From Copromyces sp. CBS 386.78 (taxonomy: Eukaryota > Ascomycota > Sordariomycetes > Sordariales > Sordariaceae), in NCBI GenBank assembly GCA_030685235.1, contig MU839129.1:1-64000 (forward strand): DNA of 64,000 nucleotides. Reading direction: 5' to 3'. Made by a program: the position numbers and the translations under genes. The notes under the pieces were generated by a model. That model was not told the origin of the DNA, ran no database searches, and worked only from the letters and a program-made list of their open reading frames with translations. Positions 1-10,825 of the stretch are shown here, in pieces. The first letter of the stretch is position 1. Each line of letters starts with the position of its first letter.

Positions 1-845
1 TTCCTCTTAGAACATCTATCTTTCTTTCTTCTGCACAATATGGCCTCATTTCTATGACCCTCCATATTAGTGCTATTTCTTCTTATCCCGTATCATAATT
101 ACTCCTTTATAATATAGTACGTTAATAAAACTATCGATAATTAACGCTAATAATAAATAAAACCGCTTACCACTAATTAGAATACTATTTAACTATAGAA
201 ATATACCCTTTAGTACCTATCCTATATAACGAACGCTATCCTTCTTATCGATTCCAAATTTATTATAGAATACGTATATTTCTATTAAAAATTTCGAAAC
301 CTTTTACAATTAATCGAATTTTAATAAATTACTACGCTAAAAAACTTTATAAGCTATCCTCTTATTCTTCCATTTCGAAGCCTTTAAATATTTCAATATA
401 GTCGCTATTAATATATATATATTTAGTTCGCTAGCGAGAAAGTACTATATTTTATCGAAATAAAGGTCGGGTTTATATTGAAGGAATTCGAGAATTTCTT
501 ATATACTAATGAATTAAATAGAATTTGAAGTTATTATACGTATATACTTATATTAACCTCTATAGCCTAAGGCGTTAGTATAATAGAATTAAAGGGGGTA
601 TAAAGCTCTAAATATAATTTACTAATCGTATTATAATTTTTCCTCAAGCGCTAGATCTATCGTTCGCTAATACTAACGGTTTATACGATTTTACATAAAT
701 ATTCGCCAACGACTAGTATTATATAAATAGTTTACTATTACTAGCTATTTATATAGTGTATTATAGTCGTAAGTATTATATATCGATATAGCTTCAATTT
801 CCGGTCAAAACGGTCAAATTTGAGTGCAAATCGAATATAAAACGA
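1..845 (-). mobile_element. RIP-mutated Tc1/mariner-like transposase relic, cut by window edge
   Basis: This block is extremely AT-rich, dense in stops on all frames and ends abruptly near 845, as expected of RIP-mutated repeat DNA. On the minus strand between about 260 and 90, one frame still reads FGIDKKDSVRYIG, then GKRFYLLLALIIDSFINV. This is close to the DESG(V/I)DKxDG...GKRxxLLxALTIDG(Y/F)I block of fungal Tc1/mariner-type DDE transposases, with the first acidic residue changed to N. The carboxyl end would lie beyond base 1. No terminal inverted repeat could be assigned at the right edge, so the end point is approximate. The family assignment is inferred from the motif pattern. Confidence 0.55.
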
Positions 846-1450
846 CGGAGTTATCAATCTTTACAATCTAGAAAGTCGATATTGATGCATGTGTGTGTAT
901 CTGGCGGCCAGATGCAAAAGTGGGGACTGACACCGTGCTTGCAAGGCACAGCGGCAAAGAAGTGGAAAGAGCAAATGCAGGCAGAACGAAGCTCACAAGT
1001 GGAAGTCAGATGCTGCATTGATGAAATTTGTGACATTTGTGACATTGTAAGGTCGGGTAATATTGGAGTATTGGGGTTGGATACAACGATTCAAAGTGTT
1101 TGTCACTCGAGGATTCCATTTCTCTATCCTGTAGCTATCTATACCTACCCCCCTCCGTTTGTTTACTTGAGGCTTGTGAAGTTGAAGCTGGACTTTTTTC
1201 TTTTTTTTTTTTTTTTTTTTTTTTTTTCCGGCGCTTCTTCCCTGGAGATATCCACTGCCACCCTTGAGTCCTTCCGGTTTTCCAAGGTCCATAGCCAAAA
1301 GGTTCACGTACCTCTATAAGTACATACTACTATAGTACCTCTATACAGCCCCACGCTGCTGTACCACCTCAAGTCTAACCTGGACATCGCGGGGTTGTAA
1401 ACGTCTTGTCAACTATTTTTCACTCATTTTCACAAAAAGACACCGTCATC
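846..1450. other. Intergenic region and PRMT5 leader
   Basis: No convincing gene is present. The stretch returns to normal base composition after the AT-rich block. It holds an uninterrupted run of 27 T at 1201-1227 and then the probable 5' leader of the PRMT5 gene. An ATG at 1406 is in frame with the PRMT5 start at 1451 and would add 15 residues; it is the alternative start. Confidence 0.6.
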
Positions 1451-3750
1451 ATGTCTTCAAATCGCGGGTTCAATCCCGAGTCCGAGTCTTTCGAGCAAAG
1501 GCCGCCCTTCTACATTGGCCAGCATGATTCCCAAAGACATGAGTCGCCCACTGACAACCAGTACGGCCAGATGTTGGACAGTGGTGTAAGTCTTCACGTA
1601 GATCTCCACTTGTAGCAGCACAAATATTGACACATGAGATAGTTCAACTTTGTCACCACCCCCATCACCAACGAGCACTTTCACCAGCGCGTGATTGCAC
1701 TTTACAAGAGCCATATCCAAGAACGCGAACAGTGGGTCAGCGAACGGGGACTCACTGATGCCCAAAAGGCCAACCCTTCGTTGCCACTCGTTACAGTCCC
1801 AACCTTGACTGACGACGATACCTCCCTGTTCCCCAGCAGCTACGTTGGCTCTCTCATCGCCTACACCAGCCCATGGATCGACCTCTGCTCTTCCGACCCC
1901 ATCATATCAGACATCTCCCGCCAGGTGTTGAACCTCGAGCTCGCCTACGCCAACTTCTGCGGTTCCAGGACCATCATTATCCCCGGCCCAAGACAGGATG
2001 ACGGTCGTGCTGTTGCTGAGTACGCCCGCGCGATCCAGGAGGCTCAGGAGGTGGGAGGCCGTGTGAACCTTGTGATCCACCTGCCCATGTACCGCGAGCC
2101 TGGCTTGGAGGAGGAAGCAGAGACGCTTTCTGCCCTTCTTGGTGGTGACGGTAGCAAGGAGGTCGTCAAGGTCGATGCCAGGGGCACCGAGATCGATCTC
2201 TTCAGCACCTGGGACAGCTGGCACACCATCCGGACCGTCTGCAAATACAGCGGCCGTCTGTTTGTCGCCTTGCGCATTCCCAAGCGGGTACCTGAAAGGG
2301 ACCTGCAGGAGCGCTGGTTCTCCGAGCCGCTGCACTACCTGACCCTCGACAAGAACATCTTCTCGCTGAACAAGGCCGGCCATCCTTCCCTCACCCGTCA
2401 CCATCAGGACCTGATCAACCGTTATATGCGCCTCAAGAACCATCCTTGGTTGATCCTGAACAATGTCGGCCCCTCGGCGGAAAGCCTCGCCGAGGCTCCC
2501 AGCAAGATGGAGATCGATTATCCTCCTCTGTCTGAGGCTAGCAAAGCGATCAAGGAGAACCGCAAGCCGTATGCTCCTCCCTACAACGACTACGTCGACT
2601 ACATGAAGTACCTCGAGCGCCACCAGCCTCCTTACTCGGCCATGGAGACCCCTTCGCTCGTCAGCTTCCAAGACTGGCTCCAGTCCCCTCTCCAGCCGCT
2701 CTCCGACAACCTCGAGTCGGCCACGTACGAAGTTTTCGAGGGCGACCCGGTCAAGTACGACCAGTACGAGAAGGCCGTGGCCGAGGCCATGCTTGAGTGG
2801 AAGAAGTACAACCGCCCCATCTCCTCCGTCACCCCGGAAACCCCCGACGGCAAGGACCTGATCGTGGCCGTCGCCGGCGCCGGCCGCGGCCCCTTGGTTG
2901 CCCGCGTTCTCCGCGCCGCGAAATCCACAAACACCTCGATCCAGCTCTGGGCTTTGGAGAAGAACCAGAACGCCTACGTCTACCTCCTCCGCCGCAACAA
3001 GCGCGAGTGGAACAACTCAGTCACCGTGATCAAGACCGACATGCGCGAATGGGAAGGTCCCCGCCTGGCCGCCAACCCCAACGTCATCACCAAGCTGGAC
3101 ATTCTCGTGACCGAGCTCTTGGGTTCCTTCGGCGACAACGAGCTCTCACCTGAATGCCTCGACGGCATCCAGCGGCACATCGCCCGCCCGCACGGCATCT
3201 CGATCCCCTACTCGTACACCGCGCACCTGTCGCCCATCGCGCACCCGCGCATCTTCGCCGACCTGTCCAACCGCGTCATCAGCGACCCTAACGCCTTCGA
3301 CATCCCCTGGGTCACCCGCCTGTTCCAGCTCGCCTACGTCGCCCAAAAGGTGCCCAAGCACGGCCGCTTCCAGCAAGCCTGGGAGTTCATCCACCCCGTC
3401 GAGGTATCCCGCGCCGACGACTTTTCCGCCAAGAACGGCCGCGCAAAGAAGTACGTTACGCACGGCAGCGGCAGCATGTACGGCTCCAGTGGAATCAACG
3501 AGCATAATGCTCGCCATTGCCATCTGACGTTTGTGTGTCCCACTAGGGGTGTCATTCATGGTCTGGCGGGCTACTTTGAAAGTGTCCTGTATAAGCATGA
3601 GGAGCAGGGGAAGACGCCGGTGGAGATTAGCATTTTGCCGGATCAGATTGATCGGAAGAGCAAGGATATGATTTCTTGGTTCCCTATTTTCTTCCCGCTT
3701 AGAGTGAGTTTTCTTTTACTTTTCTTTTCTTTTCTTTTCTTTTCCTCCTC

Positions 3751-3804
<54 letters not shown>

Positions 3805-4059
3805 CCCTTCTTCCCTGACTCCTGCTTTGCTTTGGTCGACCACAAATACTAACCTCTTGATTTCCCGACAATACAGCAACCCCTCTACTTCCCCCAAGAC
3901 ACCGAGCTAGAAGTCAGCATGTGGCGCCAGACCGACGACACCAAGGTATGGTACGAGTGGATGGTCGAGGTATTCGCTTGGGTTGGTCCCAAGACCCGCA
4001 TCAAGGTCGGCGCTTCCGAGATGCATAGCAGTCGTAAGGTTGCCTGCATTTTCGGTTAG
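1451..4059 (+). CDS. Type II protein arginine methyltransferase PRMT5 (Skb1/Hsl7 family)
   Basis: Catalyses symmetric dimethylation of arginines in proteins such as Sm proteins and histones, using S-adenosylmethionine, in cytoplasm and nucleus. Exons 1451-1585, 1643-3703 and 3877-4059 (GTAAGT...ATAG and GTGAGT...ACAG introns) give 792 residues, normal for fungal orthologues. An amino-terminal TIM-barrel region is followed by YEVFEGDPVKYDQY near residue 407, which carries the phenylalanine needed for symmetric methylation. Next come the SAM-binding loop VAGAGRGPL near 452, TDMREWEGP, and the double-E loop ELLGSFGDNELSPE near 536. The carboxyl half is the beta-barrel. The start MSSNRGF is preferred over the in-frame ATG at 1406. 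Intron 2 carries a 51-base T run. It converges on the SmF gene. In-frame residues across all splice joins match the family. Confidence 0.96.
3754..3804 (+). repeat. 51-nt T homopolymer in PRMT5 intron 2
   Basis: An unbroken run of 51 T lies inside the 173 nt second intron (3704-3876), preceded by a TTTTC-type tract. Such a run is expected to vary in length between strains and copies. Confidence 0.95.
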
Positions 4060-4832
4060 AAGAGAGGAAGAGAAGGAACGTAAAAACAGAGGTAACTACC
4101 CAAGTCTAGATGGTCGGCACGGTTGGCTGGGTTTGGTCGGGTGTTAGGAGTGTATGTATGTGTGTATGTAACTGGATAGCAGCAAGCAATCTGCTGCGAG
4201 GAAAAAGGTCAAAAAGTCTTGTTTTAGCGAAAGAAAAAAGGTTTCGAAGCCAATGGTGGATGAATTCACGCCTCTTGCATTTTTGTTGATAGACCAGGAA
4301 ACCAAACGCCATCTCCGTATGTCTAACTCATCCCGCCTAGTCCCTTTTCTTTTGCTCAGTAGAGGATGGCCTTGACAAATCTCGTTTCTCTTTCTCTCTG
4401 TCAAGTTCTTCAAACATCATCTCCTAGCTCTGATCTTCATGTGATGTCCAGATGGTAGATACCTGCTTCTTTGATAGTCTCGCGCAGGAGATAGATGCGA
4501 CGCCTTTTGCCAGGTAGATTGACGCCTTGATATCCATCCATCTACCTTCGCCCTCTTTTGGAAGCCAATGCGCCTTCCATACTGACTCCCCATCGTGCGG
4601 GCCCGGTATCATAGCTATTGCAAGCCTTCGTAATGCGCATTTTCATCATGATCGGGGACCAGTTTGGGCGAGCGGTGGTTGTGGTTTGTGCTTCGGTTTC
4701 GGTTCGGTCGGCAGAGTAGATCCATCTCTTCTTTCCAACGCGTAACAACAGGGTATATATCGGAACACCACAACCCTCCTCACACGGTTCCTGTCCTTCC
4801 CTTCAGTTCTCCCGTTAGTGAGACGAACGAGT
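4060..4832. other. Convergent intergenic region, PRMT5 and SmF 3' ends
   Basis: About 770 bases between two converging genes. Only short, atypical open frames are seen. It must hold both 3' untranslated regions; no structured element was recognised. Confidence 0.6.
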
Positions 4833-5384
4833 TCACTCCTCCATCTTGGTATCGCCGCCTGTTTCCGCCTCGTCGGCCTTCTTGATGTAGAGAACGTTGT
4901 TACACCTGTTGTGGACATCACCGTTAGTTCTCTCTGTCAAGGCCAAGAATAAGGTAGGGTAATCATCCTGCTACAAGCAAGCACGCAAGCAAGCCATACA
5001 GACGTGACGTATACATACCTAATCAAAACCTGCCCCAATGCGCCCGTAAACTTGCGGTTGATGTACTCCTTTGTGTCGCTAAGCTGGATGTTCATGTAGC
5101 TGTCGATGCTCTGTTCAAATGGAATTGGTAAGCCTGGGTATGCTCTGTTGTTTCCTTCTCTCTAGTTCGCTTTGCGCCATAGCACCAAGGCTGACCGCAT
5201 GCAACCCAACCAAGAACCAGCAGCAAGTGAGAGGCTAAGAGGCTAGGGTGGAAGATATTGGATGTTGGATACGTACAACAAGACGGCCAACATACTCCGT
5301 CTCTCCCCACTTCAAGCGAACCGTCACGAGGCTGTTGACGAGATCTTGGAGGAAGGGACGAGGGTTGACTGGGACGAAAGACAT
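4833..5384 (-). CDS. Small nuclear ribonucleoprotein SmF
   Basis: Subunit of the heptameric Sm ring that assembles on the U1, U2, U4 and U5 snRNAs of the spliceosome. Exons on the minus strand are 5384-5277, 5110-5019 and 4905-4833; introns begin GTACGT and GTATGT and end CAG. The 90-residue product starts MSFVPVNPRPFLQDLVNSL. Sm1 is VTVRLKWGETEYVGRLVSIDSYMNIQL; Sm2 is GQVLIRCNNVLYIK, which covers the RNA-contacting loop. The tail ADEAETGGDTKMEE is acidic, as in SmF orthologues. The ATG at 5384 fits the family length; an in-frame upstream ATG at 5447 would add 21 unrelated residues. It converges on PRMT5, whose family methylates other Sm proteins (B, D1, D3). Confidence 0.97.
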
Positions 5385-7129
5385 GTTGTCGGTTTTGGTT
5401 TGTTTTGGTGTGGTGATTGTTTGGTCGGGCGCCTTGTGTGTATTCACAGGCTCCGGCTGGTAGAAGATGGGGCGGCTCGAAAGTTGGATTCGCGATTCGG
5501 CTGGATGCTAGTGGATTTTGTATTCGTCGGTTTTCTTGGGAGTAGAAGACGGGTGCTCGGGTTGACGCGACAAGGTCGGAAATTGGTTGCAGGTTGTAAG
5601 TTGTAAAAAGTTGGGAAGAGAAATGGGATTGGCGTTGATTGCTATGATGGAAGAAGCTCCAACTGGGACTGCCTGCAACGATGGACCTTTGCGGGCGTTG
5701 GAGTACCCGTGCCACGCCCCCACTTTTTAGGGACTCGCCAAACTCGCACCCTCTTTAGTGGCACGGGTAGTCTAGCGCGACGATGGACGTTTCCTCTGTT
5801 ACGGGGTTGTACACTATGTGTGGAGCCCCGACGCGAAAGCTGATTGGATGTGTTACCAAGCCTGCCAAGCTGTCTTGTTGGAGGGTTAGGGCTGGTCGCC
5901 GGGGGAGATCTAGGGGACGACGACGACGACAAGCATCAACAAGACACTTATGGTCGCAGTTTGACATATTGCTGCTCAGATACAAGGACAACTTTACAAT
6001 TACGTTCAACTTACGCTAGATTTCTGATAGCATATTGTCCCTGCCACGTCTTACGACCCTCAAGGGGGCCTTGTTCTCGAGGTGGCTCTTGCCTGATGGT
6101 TTGCGGATGGTCGGTGAGGAAGCTGGGATTTTCGGAAGGCAAAGAATTGCCATGGGGAAGGAGCAATCCTGTCTCATTTTCCACCGTGGTGTGCAGGAAG
6201 GGAATCCTTCACCGTGCAGCCGGTACGACAGAGCCTGCATGCTCGTCAGTCTTCGTGGCCTTCTTATATGTAGGAAGGGCCGGGCGAGTCAGACATTCTC
6301 TGACTTTGAACATCCAACTTGATTACCATCATTACCTGGAATCGACCACATTCATCATTTACGGTGTTTCCATGCATCAATGCAACGGGAGGGCTGACTC
6401 CCAGGTCCCAACTTCCAAGCGTTCGAACACCCACTGCCGCAGGCGTGGTGAGTGTTATGAGACTTTGATGAATTATCCAAACCATCAGATGCCAGGTGGT
6501 CTTCCGACAACACCGATACACCCTACTACTAAACACTAAGTATGTGCATGCTATATTCGACAGATTGCCTAACTCCTTTTGCCCCGTATCCCAGCGTTCG
6601 AAACCCAAAATCCAAGCACAAATAACACCGAAAGAATGAGATCAAACCCGGCCCAGTTCATGCTCTGCCGCATTGTCTTACTCTGGTTGTTCTCTGAGTT
6701 TAAACAACATCAGGCTCTCATTGACTTCGTCTGGCCGGAGTCCGCCCCCTTCCTACTGCTTTCATTTTCCATCAATCATAAGGATCGTTGCTAACGGTGT
6801 AAGGGCAGACGACGTTTTGAGTTATGACAGTCGATAACATCGCTTGTGGTTGATGTTTACTCGGGTAACGAAGTCGAAGAGAGAGGCGTCCGCTCTGCAT
6901 CATCGCTCTCTGTGAACTGATGCAGCATTCTCCGCGCCCAAAAGGCGTATTCGGGATATCGTGTCAGGCACAACGTATATGTGTCTGTCTCTCAACAAAG
7001 TTGGTGGTTGGTACCAAGTAGCTTCGTCTTGCCCCGGTTGTGGTTGTATGCGTCTTCGCCGATCCCAATGCTTCGAGCCAGGGCCTCACAATCGGGCCAA
7101 CAGCCCCCCAACCTACCACCTCGACTGCA
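5385..7129. other. Intergenic region
   Basis: No gene could be supported. Open frames here are of low quality, overlap on both strands and lack recognisable domains or splice-linked continuations. It includes the SmF promoter at its left end and the 3' flank of the membrane-protein gene at its right end. Confidence 0.5.
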
Positions 7130-8593
7130 TCAGATCCACGGCGTTGGTGACATACCCCGCTCACCATACCTTCCCCGACTAGCCCAACTATTCGTCACCG
7201 ATTCCATCGCTCCCATCCCCGTCATGGTGCTGCTAATCGTACCTCCTTCTGGAAGGTCCTGGAGGTTCGTCGTCGGAGTCGGACTACCGGTACGGCTCTT
7301 CAAACTCTGCAAGCTCTGCCACCGATTCGGAATCATTAATGACGGTTCCGTCGACGACGGCATGTCCGAACTCGCCGCCTCCATCGGCACCACCGCCTCC
7401 AGCTCGGCAAATTGGTGCCCGGGGTGCTCGACGGGACGGTCGTACCCGTACGCCTGACTCGGATTCCGACTGGGGCCCGGACTTTGACTCGGACTCTGGA
7501 TTGGACTCTGCCAAACTGGCGATAAATGAGCCTGCTCCGGCTCTGCGGGTTGTCCAGGCGGTGGCGTAGCGCCGGAAGTACCTGTTGATCGGGAATCCGA
7601 GAACATGCTCATGTGCCTCGACGAGTGTTGACCCCGGTCCGACGCTGCCGTTGAGGCTGCCACGTACGAACAGGCCTCTTCCGATAACTCGTAGTGCGGC
7701 TGCATGTCCTTGGGCGGCACAGGCGGACCATTTCTGCTGCTGAGGCCACCACCACCACCACCTTTGCTGCTGCGGGTTCCGACGGTCCCGGTAGTTCCTC
7801 CACGTCGTAATCGCTTTTTCCGCCGCCAGCGCGTAAAGAAGAAGAGTCCAACGGAGCCGGCAGCGATGAGGGCGAAAGCCGCAGATCCGACCCCGATGCC
7901 GATGGCCGCCCCGGTGCTTACACCGCCGCTACTACTGCTGGTCGTTGCTGCTGATGGGTCGGTGATTGTTGGTTGAGGCGTCGTCGATAAGGGGTTGGTG
8001 GCGGTTGGTGTCTCCGAGGGCTCGGTGACGGGGATGCGCCCGTCAGGCATGGCTCCGAAGACTACTTGGATGCCGTAGGCGCCGATGCCGCCTCGTCGCT
8101 CGGATACGATTGTGTGAGCGCCCGTGGTTCCGTCGGATACAATGGTGACACCCATCTGGACCTCGGCTCCCTTGGGAAAGGTTGTTGTACATGCTAGTGC
8201 CTGAGCGGTGTTGTCGGCGCAGGTGAAGGTGAGGGCACTGCTTCGGTGTTAGCTATTTTGACAAGTGTGTTTGAAAGAAGGTCTATCATACGCTCCACTC
8301 GGGCAGCACACAACTGCCGTTCGAGTCTCACTCGCTGCCGTTGTCTCTGTCGCAGGAAGCCCGGAGCGCGAACATGGTGCTACCGTGTATCCCTTGGGAC
8401 AAAAGCCGGGGTTGTAGTAGTTGGTCGGGTTCGCATCGTAACCGTCAGGAAAGCAGTTCGAATCAGTGGTGTAGAGAGGACCGTGGATGTATTGTGATGT
8501 GCTCCCCTTCCAGACCTGATATATCTGGGGTGTGTTGGTGGTACAACTGGCTGGTGGTATGAAGGTCGTCGTTAAAGAGCCAAGATTCGTCAT
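7130..8593 (-). CDS. Single-pass membrane protein with Cys-rich amino end and proline/serine-rich tail
   Basis: Exons 8593-8292 and 8237-7130 on the minus strand (intron GTATGA...CAG, 54 nt) give 469 residues. The split codon GC/T joins CCPSG-A-LTFTCADNTAQALACTTTFP without disturbing the frame. Residues 1-130 form a cysteine-bearing domain starting MTNLGSLTTTFIPPASC, a type common in fungal cell-surface proteins although no classical signal peptide is visible. A Ser/Thr/Pro stretch follows, then a membrane helix at about 208-235 (TGAAIGIGVGSAAFALIAAG...) and a basic stop-transfer segment RWRRKKRLRR. The cytoplasmic tail carries PPVPPK and repeated QSP/PSQ motifs that could bind SH3-type partners. 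The function is unknown. The architecture suggests a plasma-membrane sensor or anchor, but this is inference. Confidence 0.8.
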
Positions 8594-10825
8594 GGTGGTG
8601 CCGCACTACGCATTCAAGCGGGCAGCTCTTATTTCATCTCAGATCCAACACCCGATCGAGATAAGAAGCATTATACCTGTAGGTATGGATATGAGGCCGC
8701 GCGTGGGTAGAGAGAAAGATGTCAATGTTCTCGCGTCACTTGCTCGGTCGACAACAGTTGCAACTGAAGCCTTTGGATGCGAAAACAACAACAACAACGT
8801 TCGGAAGCAGAAGAGGAATGGAATGGGGGTTGCATAGTCCAAGTTCTGTTGTTCCCTTGACTACACCCGGAAGAACGAAAACCTGAACTAGCCCATGGAC
8901 AAGATGGGACTGTTGGTGAAAGATGCAACCTGGTGTGCATATGGGCGGGCTGGCGGGTTGGCACACCGTCAGGGGCACACCCGCGCAGCAGGCGCCCTAC
9001 TGGGAAATGTAACCCATCGTGCTCATGGGTGCCCCCATCACCGAATCACTGGTTGCCAAGCCAAGGGGATGGATGAGGAGATGAACCTCACTCATTTGGG
9101 TCTAGACGTTATAGACAGCCCAATGGGAATGCCAATTTGGAAGGCTAGCCCCGGAGAGAATGTTGAGAGCGAAGCGGTCGGTCACCGTCTGGCGTCAGCT
9201 TTTTTGGGTTATGGCTCCTCCTGCGTGCGCGGCGGGATACGCGATGTCAACCGGATCCTCGGGTGTCACGGTGAGGTTGGGGGAGAATGATTGCGATCAC
9301 TTGAGTTCATGATATGAAACCGAAGGTACGCAGATTGGTGTCTTTGTGCTTTTGCCAGATCTCAGTGAGAGCATCTCGACAATTTCAAAAAGACCAAACA
9401 GATCAATTTGATGATGAGGGTTCTTCGAGAAGGTCCAGCTGAGAAAGCTAGGGTGTGACCCAATTGGGGACGAGGACCCATCGTGCCCCTGCATTGCCGC
9501 AAAACCCGCTCCCGGAGTCCCTAGACTGTGATCGGGCGGTGATCGGGGTTTTGGCGGATAGTATTCAATGGACGAGGAATTTGAGAAATGTTCACATCAA
9601 GCACCGTGTCTCTCGATGTAAGATCTGACATGGCTGATAATAGCAGCAAGGCCATGCGCAGATAGGTAGAGCCCTACTCAAATTAAAGAGAAGCAAGTAT
9701 GTAAACAAACATACCTAACACTCGGTCTTTACCGCTGGCATTGGGCCACGAGTGAAAAGTGCTGCGGATCTGCTCTGACAGTGAATAGCGACTCACTGTG
9801 TTATGAATGGCTGAATCAACACTCCTGATCCACGACAATGATCTTGGTGATGGCTTCATGTCACAGTCGGGAAGAAAGGTCGGATTGAAATCGCGGGCCG
9901 GGACGACGGGAGGGGATCACCAATGCATTGCTTTAGTGGAGTGGCTCCACCTGTGAAGTTAGGCCAAGACAGCTGTCAGATCTTCCAAGCGAGCAGCTCA
10001 TTGGCCCGTCAGCAGCTGTCACCTCCAAGGACTGTCATCTGCACTTCCGTCCTCTCCACAACTCCAACATCAACTCCAACAGCCCCCCTCCTCTTCCCCT
10101 CAACCACAAGTTCATCAAGACAGCGCCCAGCATGATCGCTTGAGTCAGGCCTCTTTCCACAACGACGACGTCGATTGTTTGTCATTTTTACATGCCGCGC
10201 TCAATTCGCCGGAAGTGTTCTCCCCAAGCCGCACACCTAGCTTCATGGAAGCACCCAAGCAGCCTCTACTTCCATCCGGAGACGGGAGCTCCGGAGCGAG
10301 CAATGCATTTGTTTTGATGCTCGACTCATCATCCACTACGCCGTGTCACGGACAATCAGTCACTTAACTAGAATAGACATACAATGACACCATGCTGCAG
10401 CTCTCCTTCAACCCCTCTCCCTTCTTATGCCTTGCACACAGTTCCTTCCTGGCTGATTGCTGACAGTAGCGGGAAACTCTTCCGGCCGCAGTGACGCTTA
10501 ATCCACACTTAGCTGACCAACTCCGTAGTGCCTGCTCTGCTTCGACTATTTGCAACGCCTGGTGAAGATGGAAGCCGCGATGATCCCCGAGGACGGTATA
10601 TGGACGAACTGCTTCATCTTTCGCGCTATGGCTCCTCCATATAATCAACAGTGCACTCCCTGAGCTTCACCTCCTACGCCTCCAAGACTCGAAGCTCAGT
10701 GTGCTCGCTTCCTATGTTCACGATCCTATTCTTTCGTTTTCATCACTAGTCCCTTTCACACAACAAATCCGTCTACCTGATCCTGGAGAAGCCGCGAGCT
10801 CGAGGCAGGAACCTCAACCGCAGCT
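8594..10825. other. Divergent intergenic region
   Basis: About 2.2 kb between the divergent membrane-protein and phosphatase-like genes. Two adjoining short plus-strand frames (9923-10135 and 10140-10367) have Ser/Pro-rich translations without a recognisable domain and are more likely leader or spurious sequence. No repeat or RNA gene was recognised. Confidence 0.5.

Noticed and set aside
1466..1478. GGTTCAATCCC resembling a tRNA B box
   Set aside because: It lies inside the first coding exon of PRMT5 (RGFNPES) and no A box or cloverleaf can be drawn around it.
9923..10367. Two adjoining plus-strand frames as a small gene
   Set aside because: Translations are Ser/Pro/Thr-biased without a domain, and no splice pair joins them convincingly.
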